Shown: piece after piece, positions 46,043 to 56,693 of the stretch
Layout: every line of letters starts with the position of its first letter
How positions within the stretch are numbered: the first letter of the stretch is position 1
DNA from: Isoetes taiwanensis
Lineage: Eukaryota; Streptophyta; Lycopodiopsida; Isoetales; Isoetaceae
Length of the DNA stretch: 64,000 nt
Reading direction: 5' to 3'
Assembly (NCBI GenBank): GCA_021234155.1
Contig: JAJEKV010000040.1
Location: 2,643,799-2,707,798 of the forward strand
Translations under genes and position numbers: made by a program
Notes under the pieces: generated by a model
The model's database searches: none
Told to the model about the DNA's origin: nothing
The model's input: only the letters and a program-made list of their open reading frames with translations

Positions 46043-46794
46043 CATGCTACACATTACAAGTATACTTTACCGATTCTTTGTCTCTTAGATCTCCTTTGTT
46101 GCGATGCTAGTGGGGCCTAAATTTTGCCAAGCAACTTTCCGTTTTCTCTTGACATTATGCCAATGGTGTTTCACGACTTACGGGGTTGCTCCTTAAAGCG
46201 ACCTTCTTGTAAATATTTAGCCATCGCCCTTCTATAAAACCACTCTGTCATCTGTCTTAGAGGGTTGGTTCCCACATTTCCACCCCTCTTTGAGTGTTAC
46301 GATGAAAGGCTATTTTAGCTTGTTTATCGACTTCTCCATGCCTTGTGCACTCCACACTTTGCTAGGCTTCCATACTTCCTAAAAACCAAGGTGCATGAGC
46401 CCAAAAGATGTGCAAGTAGTCGTGACTTCACTTCTCTCCCCATCGTCTATGAAAGCTTTAATAAATTTGTTATTCGCTTTACACGAACATTTTACGCATC
46501 TTCTCTTGTGAGGTCCATTTCTGCGAATGTATGGGAACAATTCGGACAATGCATCCCATGATTTTTTTCCTCAATGCCGAGCGAGCGCCATGCGTGCGGT
46601 CCTGCTCGCATCAACCAGCAATTTTCCAAATTCATAGACCTTTTCTCCCATCTAGTTTCCGTTCGAGCCTCTCTATGATTCTTTATGAAGGCGTCGAGCT
46701 TTCACCCCTCAATTGACACCTTACGAGGCACACTTGTTCTTCCTGCCCGTTTCTCATCGAGCTCTAATCTTACATTGCCACCATGCAAAACACC

Positions 46795-48287
46795 TTACGA
46801 TAGAACATGTTCAACTCTCACAATTCCTTCCTCTCTTCTCTTCTTGTGCGAAATGTTCCACACGAATCTGCAGCTCAAAAATATCATCTTGTCGATGATT
46901 CTCACAAAGCCGTGCAAAGTGCAGATATGAACCCTCTCTAATGGAATGGGGAAAATGCCATGGAACTTGGGATCTTCTTCTCCTCTATTAGGAGCATTTG
47001 CTTGGTTAAGGGACAAGGTTGAAACAGTCTTCCCGAAGATTTGACTTCCTTGCATGATTGCGATGCAGACAACTTTTGCATGTTCCTTGTCCTCCTCCAC
47101 TTATGTTGTACATTGCTTTCTCGATAAATCGGGCCGCCAAGTGAAAAATTACTTTGTAAGATCCATAGTGATCTACTTGCAATTTTCCCCTCCCTCGAAT
47201 CTAGATATTAGACTTCGGGATGTCGGGTTTGATTGAACACCCATTTCAATACCTCGTGGGTTTCTTTACGAACTTTAAAGAGACCTAACCACCGGTGTCA
47301 TCTTTGATTGACATGAGAATCATTTTTCCATACGCTTCTTCTCCTCGTCCGTCACCTCTACATCTTTTTTGTTATTCTTGTTGCTCTTTGATTTAGCATG
47401 TGCAATTGCATTCTCAATTGCTCTATTCATGATGACAACGGATACCCTCTCATACTTCTCAAACTTGGTCGGTTCCATTTCATCCAATTTTATGCAAACT
47501 TCAATCTCACCATTAGTTTACTCAGAAACTGTTAAGTCATAATATTTGACAAGGAATTGTAAGAGAGTAACCAGGTCAACCCAAAGATTATTATGTTCAT
47601 TCATTCCAACTATATCACAACAATCCTTGCTATTCTTATCTTTTACGGCTATGGCAGGACCAGCACATTCAACGTGGTGCATCTCTCCTAATATGGCATA
47701 CACCATCTTTGTCCTAGTAACCCTTGTATTCTCGACAATTTGTGGACGTGGGCGAATACTTTTTTGTGCCCATTCTTTTCAATGCTTAGGTGGAATGGCT
47801 TGAATAGAGAACGGTAACCAAACCCATCGATGCCTACATCATCACAAGCAGTCAGTACATCCGCCGCTTCTAACTTCTTGTAGATCTCCCCTAGTACCAT
47901 TTCCAATACCATCTTCTTGAGAGGAGAGTTGTAGGGCTGACAAATCATGTCCACTATCTCCTGTTAGGTCGCTAGGTTCTTCACACGTAACCAAGATTGC
48001 TTCTAGTTTCCCCGGATCTTAAGCGGCCTTTGCTAGTGTTGTAAGCGGACCTTGTGGCGTGACCCTGCGTCTGAATGCACCTGATCCAAACTTCGGTTCC
48101 TCTATCGGTCGATAATGCTTCTTCCTTTCTGCGCAAACCCAAGGGGTGTTTTCTTCAAATTCTTTAACCTACATTGAAGCCCAAAGTTTGCTCTTTCGAG
48201 CTCTTGGATCTTTTCTTGCGGTTGCCCTATCACCAATTTGGACTTGTCCGCCATTATCTCAAAAAGTTTCCCTCCCCAAGCCGTCAT
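46795..48287 (-). pseudogene. Degenerate minus-strand gene, unrecognised
   Basis: Four open pieces follow one another: 48,287-48,102 (ATG; MTAWGGKLFEIMADKSK, coiled-coil-like QEKIQELERAN), 47,954-47,688 (YRSLFKPFHLSIEKNGHK), 47,706-47,518 (KDCCDIVGMNEHNNLWVDL) and 47,100-46,795 (FHGIFPIPLERVHICTLHG). They look like successive parts of one protein split by frameshifts. The spacing of His, Cys and Asp suggests an enzyme, perhaps transposon-derived, but I cannot name a family. It lies on the strand opposite to the cassettes. Confidence 0.4.
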
Positions 48288-48649
48288 TCCTTTCCTTCAT
48301 CACGGTGGAGTAATGAAGCGAGAGAAAAAAGAGCTGCTGGTTTAAGTTATAATTCTCTTGTGACAATCGGGCGGCTCATCTCAAGGAACGTATTCGATTA
48401 GAATGCCTTCATCCTCTCTCAATCTCTCACAATATCCCAAGAGGCCGGAGTTACCGTCACCACAAAATCGGACTAAACTTGAAAGCGTCCGAAATGGCGG
48501 TTTCTTGCCACTCAACGGGATCAATGGATATAAAGCGCCATCCGCCCGGATAGCCGACACTTTTTGAGCACGCAAAGGCGCAACATGTCGAGGTCTAAGT
48601 TCTTATTTTTAGACCTCCTTTTTGCGATTGAAGACTGGAGCATATTCAC

Positions 48650-49265
48650 GAGTCGGTTGGATCCTTATCCACACATCATTTGGAGCTTCCATACAGCGTG
48701 GATCGCCGCGGCCTTGAAATGAATGTGTACAATTTGTATGCCCCAAACACAATTAAAGCCGTTTGAGGCTCGGTCGGGTACTAACCTCGTTTTTGAAATT
48801 TACAGCGTGCATATGGAAATCGAAAAGTCCATTCTCCTACAATCCATGCTTTTATACAAAAGCAAATTCAAAATTCGAATTGTAGGGGGCGGGGAAGCTT
48901 TGTATTGGGATGAAGTAAAGATCCGATTCACGAACTTTTAAAGCAATAATCTTGGCCTTCGAAACGAAAAGTCTAATACAAAGCTTCAACCTACACATTC
49001 AAATGAAAATAGGGCAAGACAAGAATCGGTGATCGCATGATTGGTATCGACAAACCAAGAGAACCGTCATGAGTTGCCGGTATGCTATAATGCAAAGTGG
49101 CTTTTAGAAGCGCCATGTGTTGCGTCAATCATTCCGACAACAAGAGAATTAAATACATATGGCGCCATAGATATCGATTCCCCTTATTAGGAGAATATTC
49201 CAAGCAAATCGGCCCGGAAAAAAAAGGAAATATGGCGATGGAATGGCTGATAGGTGGCCATTTTA
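48650..49265. repeat. Direct repeat, copy 1 (about 600 bp)
   Basis: It matches 50,640-51,240 along its length. Shared landmarks are CAGCGTGCATATGGAAATCG, AGTCCATTCTCCTACAATCC, CATGAGTTGCCGGTATGC, AAATACATATGGCGCCAT and GGAATGGCTGATAGGNGGCC. The region contains a possible intron acceptor (TTTACAG) before the first landmark but no recognised protein. Confidence 0.8.
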
Positions 49266-49373
49266 GTTCATAAAACATAATATAACTTGGAATGATAGAT
49301 ATTTTATATGCAAATGGGAGACTATTGACGAGGGACTTGTGTTTAATTTTAATTTGACAACAAATAAGAAAGT

Positions 49374-49441
49374 GGATCACACGATGCGAATTTAGTGTGT
49401 TCCATTTTTGTTGCATATGTACTATTCGCTTGGTGTGATCC
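49374..49441. repeat. Hairpin element G of the GATCACACGACGC family
   Basis: Arms GGATCACACGATGCGAAT and ATTCGCTTGGTGTGATCC, two mismatches, about 32 bp apart. It follows the first copy of the 600-bp direct repeat. Confidence 0.8.
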
Positions 49442-49840
49442 TTGAAAAATAATATGCTCTTTGAAAAGGGATAATGACTTATGTACTTAAGAGTGGTAAC
49501 ACATGTACAGTAAAAAAAAAGTTAGGTATTCAAATGGAATTAGAAGCAAAAACTTTTTACATTCAAAATTTTTTATGGCCGTATGGCTTTACATCATTTT
49601 GTAAATTTAAATGCCCGGAGGCTTCAACTATTCACAACAAAAAAGCCCGGAGGCTTGCAGTCATATGGTAAGAAGCTGGAGGCAAGCTCGACTAAGAACA
49701 AGGAAAAAAAAATAAGAGGTGCTCTGCCCTAACAAATTTCATTCATCTGCTTCACCATCAAAAAAAAAAAAATAAGAAATAACCGTTAGTTGAATGCTTA
49801 AGAAAAGAAAGAAAACATGCATGTACCATGAACTAACGCC

Positions 49841-50172
49841 ATGAGCTCCTCGAAGTCAGCAGATTCGTCTTCAACTTCTTCATCTTCTTCATCATCTTGG
49901 CTTCATCTCCGCCGGTTGAATACTCATTTTTGGAGAATCTCCTATCCGGCCTTCAAGAACACACTCGTGATGAACTCCTGCTCAAAATTTCCTCTCGATT
50001 CCTCATTCTCGATTCCCTCGTCAAAGGAATCGGAGGAATCGAGGCATTAACAGCAAGAACCGTGGGCAGCGGAGGGAACTGCGGAGGGAACACCTCTTCC
50101 AGCCGTAATAGGCGCCTCTTGGAGGACACCTCCGGCTCTTCCGTAGCTGATCTCTTCATGGCGATGGACTAG
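49841..50172 (+). pseudogene. Ser-rich ORF with helical C-terminal part, one frameshift
   Basis: The ATG at 49,841 gives MSSSKSADSSSTSSSSSSS and then leaves the more protein-like frame. A one-base shift near 49,895 joins it to SPPVEYSFLENLLSGLQ, then RDELLLKISSRFLILDSL, a Gly/Ser linker, and ends GSSVADLFMAMD at 50,172. The implied protein is about 110 residues. The Ser-rich start resembles cassette 1 but the ELPxDI core is not obvious. Unknown function. Confidence 0.4.
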
Positions 50173-50639
50173 AGAAATTGGGCGGAGGATCTAGCGAAGA
50201 TTGGGCGGAGATTGGGGGGAGAATGGGCGCCAATCTAGGCTGGAATAGATATAGGCTGGATTAGACGTGAAAATCGTAGGAATGATTAGGTATTCCGGTC
50301 CTATCAACCATCATTACATGCCATTATGTGCATATCTCGAAATTTGAGCCATATCTAATATCTTCCTTTTTAAACCTTATACCTAAATATCCAATATCTT
50401 CCTTTTTTAACCTTATTCCTAAATATCAATATCTTCCTTTTTAACCTTATTCCTAAACCTATATGATTTGAGTTTAACCTGAAAATGAACACCGATATAA
50501 TTCGAATTTAACATACTATTTAATACCAAGATGCTACGTCACACTATGTCGATAATTGGGATTTAAAAAAAACACTCCAAACCCTCCTCGAGAAAACCAC
50601 GTAAGTGCCGACCTCACTTGTGTTTAAGTTTAATTTGAC

Positions 50640-51240
50640 AACAAGCAACTTCCATATCGTGTAGATCGCGCCTTGTGAAATCAAGGTGTGGTATTTTTAT
50701 GCCCCAACACAATTCGCTTGTGTGTGAGCGAGCGTCCATTACTAACCGTTTTTGAAATTTGCAGCGTGCATATGGAAATCGAAAAGTCCATTCTCCTACA
50801 ATCCATGCTTTTATACATTAAGCAAATTCAAATTTCGAATTGTAGGGGTGGGGAAGCCTTTGTATTAGGATGAAGTGAAGATCGGTTAAAGCGCTGCCCG
50901 CAGGTGCCTCGAAAATGAAAGTCGATCGATACAAAGCTTCAACCTACACATTCAAATTTTGAAATGTAGAAGGCGGTGACGCGCACGCTTACCAAGAAAC
51001 ACCGTCATGAGTTGCCGGTATGCTATAATGCAAGTGGCATTTTAGAAGCGCCACGTGTTGCATCAGTCCGTCTGACAACCAACAGAATTAAATACATATG
51101 GCGCCATGAATGTGCAATCCCCCTTATTCCGGAAGAATATTCCAAGCAAATCTGTAATTATGAGAGTTTGGTATCCTAGGTGGCATGGGAAAAAGGGAGC
51201 GGAAATATGACGTGGAATGGCTGATAGGAGGCCATTTTCA
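50640..51240. repeat. Direct repeat, copy 2 (about 600 bp)
   Basis: Partner of 48,650-49,265. Its right end coincides with the start of the LINE fragment at 51,241. Confidence 0.8.
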
Positions 51241-51690
51241 GACCCCAAATCCGCCCTAATGGAAGCTCTGCCTGCATACCATCCAAATCTACTGCCTTCC
51301 CGTTAGCGAGGCGTTGCAGGCCCATTATGACATCCCCTTCAGTAATGACCAGTGCTAGGCCTATCTGCGGAGGTACTGGTGCCTGGCTTCCCATTGGATC
51401 ATACAGCTGCTGCAAGTATCTCACCCATTGTTTCGGGGTAATATTTCCTGTGGGCTGTGCAGGCTTACTCAAGACCTTTCTCCAGAAGGCCCTAGGGTGG
51501 CGGTCTAGAAGACCAAACATCTGTTGCTGGTGCTCCGCAAGGTACCTGGCTTTCTTGGTCTTGAGGAAGGAGCGGTATTGACGGACGGCCTGCGGGCGAA
51601 TGGTGGGGTCCAGCACTTGGCGGAGCCATCGTTTCAGCTCCCGACACGATTGGATTGTAGCTAACAATAGACACATCATTCAAGAAGTTT
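51241..51690 (-). mobile_element. LINE fragment, region before RT (family A copy 3)
   Basis: An open minus-strand frame (51,679-51,176) reads RAFWRKVLSKPAQPTGNITP, KQWVRYLQQLYDPMG and later LQRLANGKAVDLDGMQAELP. This is the pre-RT linker and first RT motif of a LINE. The DNA around 51,270-51,380 matches 3,870-3,985, so it is the same family as the copy at 3 kb but covers a more upstream part. Confidence 0.8.
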
Positions 51691-52085
51691 ATGTAAGTAC
51701 CTTAGTCTTGAAGAAAGTAGACTATGGAAAATGCGCATGAAAAATAAAAGCTTGTCGAAAGTGTGTATACAAGCAAAAAGGGATGGAGGCAAAGCAAACT
51801 CACACCTGAATAAATATACATGTAAAGGTCCACTAGCATTACTAAACCAAATTCCAGTATTACTGAGATGAGAAGCAGTGCCTTTCCTTCTTGGTTTTTC
51901 AGAAATTGCTCCTAGCTTAGGAACTGTCGCAGGCTCTTCCATAAGCACAAACAGACAAGTATAACTTTCAAATCCAAAACCGACCAAGACTGGTTGCTCG
52001 AATACGCTTTTGCAAATCCACATTCCTCTTTGTTTCTTTTTGGGTTGCCCCTAAGGGGGCAAACCCTTGTTTATGTGGGGTTTGT

Positions 52086-52127
52086 GGCATATTCTAGGTA
52101 TATGCCAGTATATGCCTAGAATATGCC
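52086..52127. repeat. Small palindrome
   Basis: GGCATATTCTAGG (52,086-52,098) and CCTAGAATATGCC (52,115-52,127) are inverted copies with a short related centre, just upstream of the PPR sequence. Confidence 0.7.
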
Positions 52128-52225
52128 GATGACTGCTAAAAACCCATTATTGGCTGTAAATGCTAGGTCACTTGTGTTAGTGGGCAGCCACTCTCGAAAC
52201 CGGCCAACCGGAGAGGTCTCCTCTC

Positions 52226-52827
52226 GTGCAGATGGTGAGTATTTTGAGTGTTGGGTGTGTGGGTGGCCCTCACTACGACGCTATTTCATGGCTATTTCTT
52301 CTCGTTTTTTATTCTATGCTTAATCGGAATGTATTTTCATGGGCACAGATGATCACAATGTACGTCCAATCCTGGCACATGCAAGCTGCACTTCTACTTC
52401 TAGCTTCAATTAGGGAGGTTGATATGAAGCCTGATAACAATATCTGTATCAACGTCCTTAAAGCATCTTCATTTCTCCAATCTTTGCCACAAGGTTGATT
52501 CATGCTACCATAATCATTCAGGGCTTGGAATTAGACATCCCTTTAGGAAATAGTGTTGTCAATGCATATGGCAAATGTAATTGTCTTGAAGATGCAATCA
52601 ATTCGTTTAATGGCATGTCGAACAGAGATGTTATATCATGGAATACAATGTTAACAGTTCACACTACTTTTGGCCATATGAAGAAAGCTGTTGAGCTTTT
52701 CCATCAAATGCATTTTTCAGGAGTAGAGGCAGATGAAGCCACCTTTACCATCATTTTGAATGCCTGCACCAGCTTGGGGTGTTGGAATGCTGGAGCATGT
52801 GTAATGGGCACACATGAAGAATGACTC
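52226..52827 (+). pseudogene. PPR protein (PLS type), 5' part, disrupted
   Basis: Two frames joined by a one-base shift at about 52,495 encode successive 35-residue repeats: NRNVFSWAQMITMYVQS, VDMKPDNNICINVLKASS, IHATIIIQGLELDIPLGNSV, VNAYGKCNCLEDAINSF, NRDVISWNTMLTVHTTFGHM and VEADEATFTIILNACTSLG. PPR proteins bind organelle RNA one base per repeat and act in editing, splicing or stability. The gene is broken after 52,827, where a tRNA-like sequence and a Copia fragment follow. PPR sequence resumes at 55.76 kb. Confidence 0.82.
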
Positions 52828-52855
52828 AGTGGAGGAGTGCCGAAAGCCCATCAAA

Positions 52856-52927
52856 GGGCCGGTAGCTCAGTGGTAGAGTACTTGGCTTGCAAGCAAGAGG
52901 TCCTGGGTTCGATCCCCAGCCTGTCCA
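52856..52927 (+). tRNA. tRNA-Ala (UGC), possibly a pseudogene
   Basis: A 72-nt cloverleaf can be drawn. The acceptor stem has a G3:U70 pair, the main alanine identity element, and A73. The D arm is GCTC/GAGT, the anticodon loop CTTGCAA has TGC at positions 34-36, and the T arm CTGGG-TTCGATC-CCCAG is perfect. Weak points are a G31:G39 clash at the base of the anticodon stem, a C5:U68 mismatch, and no run of four or more T downstream to stop Pol III. It sits at the junction between the PPR sequence and the Copia fragment, so a tRNA-derived retrosequence is an alternative. Confidence 0.7.
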
Positions 52928-52956
52928 CCCAATCATAGAGGTCTCATTTCTCAACA

Positions 52957-52968
52957 TGGTATCAGAGC
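52957..52968 (+). promoter_or_regulatory. Inverted primer-binding site (tRNA-iMet type)
   Basis: TGGTATCAGAGC, preceded by TTCTCAACA, is the usual Copia primer-binding site after an LTR end. Here it is in plus orientation, opposite to the Copia fragment that it terminates. Confidence 0.8.
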
Positions 52969-52979
52969 ACTAGTGACTT

Positions 52980-55500
52980 CTTCTTGGGGTTCACCAGGTT
53001 TCCAAAGCATCTTTGATGGTTGCTTTGTCCGCTTGCCACGACCATACAATTCAGGATCATATAACTGTTCAGATACATCACGCCGCTTTCTTTGAACATC
53101 TGGTGCAAGTACAGCAGGTACATCACCATCAACATCTTCGAGTACACCATCATGCTCCTCATCTCCATCTTCAAATTCAATCTCCAATGACTTGGTATTA
53201 GATTCCACATCCAACCAATCCACATGAATCCATTCTTCATCAATTTTACTTATTGAAGTTGGATCGCTCCTATACAATCGTGTCTCATCAAAGATTACAT
53301 TGCGTGATATGTGAATATTCCTCTTCCTTGGATTATACAAACCATAACCTTTGGATTCTTCTGAATATCCAACTAGATAGTACTCCTCACTTTTGGCATC
53401 CAACTTTTTTCGATCATCATCTGGAACAAAACTATAAGATAAACACCCAAAAGAACGTAAGTGTTTCACACTCTGCTTTTTACCACTCCAAACTTCTTCT
53501 GGAATTTTATCTGGTCTCACAGATGTGGGAATTCGATTTTGCACATAACAAGCTGTGTTCACCGCTTCAGCCCAAAGAGAGAGAGGTAAACCAGATAACC
53601 ACAACATACTCCGTGCTGCTTCAACCAATGTTCTATTCTTACGTTCTGCAACTCTATTTTGTTGAGGTGTACCTGGACATGTATATTCACGTTTGATTCC
53701 TTGAGAAGCACAAAACTCCACGGAACTCTCTTGACATGTACTCACCACCACGATCGGATCTCAAACATTTGATCTTTTTTCCAATCAAGTTCTCGCCCAT
53801 GCTTTATATTGCTTGAAAACTCCAAAACTTCATCCTTAGTGCTCAAGAAATAACATTTGCATTTCTGCTAAAATCATCAATGAAAGTTACAAAATATAAC
53901 TTTCTATTCAAAGAAGAAACCTGCATGGGTCCAACAACATCAGAATGAACAAGCTCCAATACTTCACTAGTTTTCCTTTCAGAGTCTTTGAAAGGCAAAA
54001 CATGCATCTTTCCAAGCATGCATCCTGAACAAATACCAATCTTAGTTTCATGCCCACAACTAAGATCTGCTACCAATTGATTCTTCACCATATGTTGGAT
54101 CGTGGCCACATTCAAATGTGCCAACCTACGATGCCAAAGTTCAAGTTGAGAAGCAGGAGGTTTTGCTACAAGACTCAACAACTTCTCTTGGTCAGAATCA
54201 ACACTGTCAAACAACACTCTATGTCCTGTGTCGCAAATCTTTGCCACTGATACAAGATTAGTGATTAAATCAGGTACCAATAAAGCATCATAAAAATGTA
54301 GAACTTTTCCATTTGACAAAGGGATTCGTGCATCTCCTACTCCACCTACAATCTTTTTCATCACCATCTCCAACTCTCACCGTAGTTGAAGTGTTACGCA
54401 ACTTATCAAACCAAGCACGAGAGATGAAAACATATTGTTTGTTGCAGCGCCAGAATCAATGCACAAGCGACTCCTACTATATCTATCAGCAACCTCCATA
54501 ACTTTCAAACCAATCTCTTCTTTATTTTCATTTTTTGCATCACACGAGAATGCAACGTTTGTTGCACTACTTCTCGGAGCAATATCATTCACATTTTGGC
54601 TCTTGTACTTCGGTGACAATCTCTTCAAATCAGCTTTCATTTGTCTACAAAATCTTTGTATGTGACCCAACTTATGGCAATAGTTACACTTTCGACATTG
54701 GCAAATCTCCCATCATCATCCAACGTCCTCCACGACCATTACCATCTTCTTGTGTGGTACCTCTACTTGTACCTACACCACCTCGGCCACCACGACCCGT
54801 CCCACGATAAACATAACAGCGACCTCTTCCACGTCCACGACCCACGTATTGCAAGAGCCACTTCATTAGAATTACTCCTATAGCCTGCAGCTTGTCGTGT
54901 CTCAAGCTTCGGTCTTGATGGAACTACGCTTCAACAAAATTACCTTTATAAAGTGTCCTTACGGACATCTTTAAAGGATCAAGTCTTTGAGGAAAAGCTT
55001 TTGTGAAAGCTATAACTTGAGCCTCACGGGTCTTAGCTTGGCTGCTGCAGCACAAACTTTGCAAATATCTCATTGAAAGCTACAATGAGTTTTTCCACGT
55101 CTTCTCCTTCCGTTATACTTCAAAGTATCTAACTTTGCCTCTAAAGCGACAAGCTGCGAGAGGTTTAATTGGCCATACTTTGCTTCTAATGCCTCCCAAA
55201 GGTCATGCCAGATGTGAAAGAAGTTGGTGAAGATGATGAAGATATAGAACTACTTCTTGGTAGCGCATTAATACACCATCGGTGATAACATTTAGAAGAA
55301 ATGCTATAAGCCCTCGATCTTTCTCCTTCCAATCATCTGCCGAGTTTGTGGTTTAGACTCTCCTATCACGGACCAACAATCATCGGCTTCCAACAAACCC
55401 TTCTTCACGAAACTTCCAAGAATGCCAATGCGTTCCATCAAAAGGCTTTAGCGTGGACTCAATCTTCATAAACTTAGACATCTCGAACAACGAGGCAAGA
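52980..55500 (-). pseudogene. Copia gag-protease-integrase polyprotein, truncated and frameshifted
   Basis: Downwards from 55.5 kb: gag remnants, with a zinc knuckle CNYCHKLGHIQRFC (about 54,650-54,690; C-x2-C-x4-H-x4-C). Next is the protease active site LCIDSGA (about 54,460). The pre-integrase domain is at 53,843-54,373 (HRRLAHLN and CSGCMLGK, the HHCC site), then integrase with HSDVVGPM (first Asp). The second catalytic region needs a frameshift: SDRGGEYMSREF near 53,740 and then FCASQGIKREYTCPGTPQQN with AERKNRTL, carrying the Glu. The C-terminal integrase part runs to GRGKRTKQPSKMLWKPGEP. At least three frameshifts. The last residues, ALIPC, are translated from the inverted primer-binding site and are not polyprotein. 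Confidence 0.88.
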
Positions 55501-55510
55501 TCAACCTACA

Positions 55511-55522
55511 GCTCTGATACCA
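55511..55522 (-). promoter_or_regulatory. Copia primer-binding site
   Basis: GCTCTGATACCA on the plus strand, that is TGGTATCAGAGC on the element strand, directly after the LTR end. It is complementary to the 3' end of initiator tRNA-Met. Confidence 0.88.
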
Positions 55523-55751
55523 TGTTGAGAATAGGTAGAGGAGGACAACAAACAAGATCTTTCACCAAACCAAGACATTTTCTCCTTTATTCACATCCAA
55601 TATATATACAATGAATAAATCTTAATGCACATGCATACTATACAAGTGTTGTGCATGCAATCACATGCGTGCATGCGCATGTGCATGTACATGCATGCAA
55701 TCTAATGCATGTTTATCATATTCTACAAATCCAATATTCAATATTCTAACA
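55523..55751 (-). repeat. Copia LTR, 229 bp
   Basis: It begins TGTTAGAATA and ends TATTCTCAACA on the element strand, with matching short inverted ends and the TG...CA rule. It adjoins the primer-binding site. A purine/pyrimidine-alternating stretch rich in CATGCA (55.64-55.71 kb) lies within it. Confidence 0.88.
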
Positions 55752-55756
55752 GGGGG

Positions 55757-56693
55757 CATTTGCAGAACGTAGACTGGTTCATGGCATAGTATAAGTTTAG
55801 TCGATTCAAGCACTATATTTGGCAAAGTAAAGAGCCACATTCTAGTAATCTTGAATGCAATGATGTCCTTATCTGCTCGCCATGGTTATGGAAGTTATGT
55901 GCTCCAAATTTATAAGGGGATCCATGTGCAAGGTCTGTATCCAGACAAAGTCACATTCCTTGGCACTCTTAGTGCTTGTGTCAATCTGGGAGATTTGGGA
56001 TGGGGCAAGTTAATGCATTCTCATATCATGCATGGTATGTTAGATTCCGATATTATGCTTGGGAATGCTCTCATTAATATGTATAGCAAGGCCTCTAGTC
56101 TCGCTGATCCAGATAGAGTATTCAGAACTATGTGCAGACATGATAGTGTAACTTGGTATGCTATCATTGCATATACCGCATCATGGGTACCAGGGAAACT
56201 TCCATGACTTTTAGGGAAATGATCAGCAAAGAAGTATCTCCAAATGACCTCACATTTAGTCTTATTTGCTAGCTGCGTGTGCAAAGTTTGATGGTTTAGT
56301 GGATGGCAAATTTGTCCATCCATGCATTATTAGAATCTTGAAGTTGTCAAATATTATCATTTGCAATGCCCTTATGAACATGTACGGAAGATGTGACGAC
56401 CTCGAAAGTGTCTTGAGGGAATTTGACAGGTTGGCACAACGGAATACAATATCGTGGAACACCTTAATTATGTCTAGCATCAATAGAGCTTTGGAACTCT
56501 TTGACTAAATGAGGAGGGGAAGTCTGTAGACCCAAACGATGTCACCTTTGTGAGTATCATAAGTGCATGTAAGAACAATGTAGATCTAAGTAGAGGTAAG
56601 TTCATTCATGCCTTGCTTATTGGAAATGACTTTGGGTATACCAGTGTCCTAAACAATGCCTTGATTAGCATGTATGGGGAGCTGAGCTCCTAG
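55757..56693 (+). pseudogene. PPR protein, continuing part, frameshifted
   Basis: After the LTR, PPR sequence resumes with FAERRLVHGIV. It continues in a long frame (55,851-56,207): VLQIYKGIHVQGLYPDKVTF, LGTLSACVNLGDLGWGKLMH, LGNALINMYSKASSL, RHDSVTWYAIIAYTAS. Then a frame change gives MTFREMISKEVSPNDLTFSL, another AACAKFDGLVDGKFVHPC, NALMNMYGRCDDLES, RNTISWNTLI, and a last one DPNDVTFVSIISACKNN with NALISMYGELSS. About five repeats with at least three one-base shifts and a missing stretch near 56,480. The repeat phase at the Copia junction does not simply join the 5' part, so two PPR paralogs may be involved. Confidence 0.82.

Larger units (their letters stand above)
52957..55751 (-). mobile_element. 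Truncated Ty1/Copia retrotransposon (one LTR, no RT)
   Basis: Minus-strand order: LTR (55,751-55,523), primer-binding site, gag, protease, integrase, then an abrupt end. Reverse transcriptase, RNase H and the 3' LTR are missing. It has inserted in or beside a PPR gene. The fragment stops at an inverted LTR-end/primer-binding-site sequence at 52,951-52,968, so this is not a simple deletion. Confidence 0.88.

Noticed and set aside
52951-52970. ALIPC as a true C-terminus of a Copia protein
   Set aside because: These residues are the reverse complement of a primer-binding site read through by chance.
53253-53696. 147-codon plus-strand open frame
   Set aside because: Antisense to the Copia integrase.
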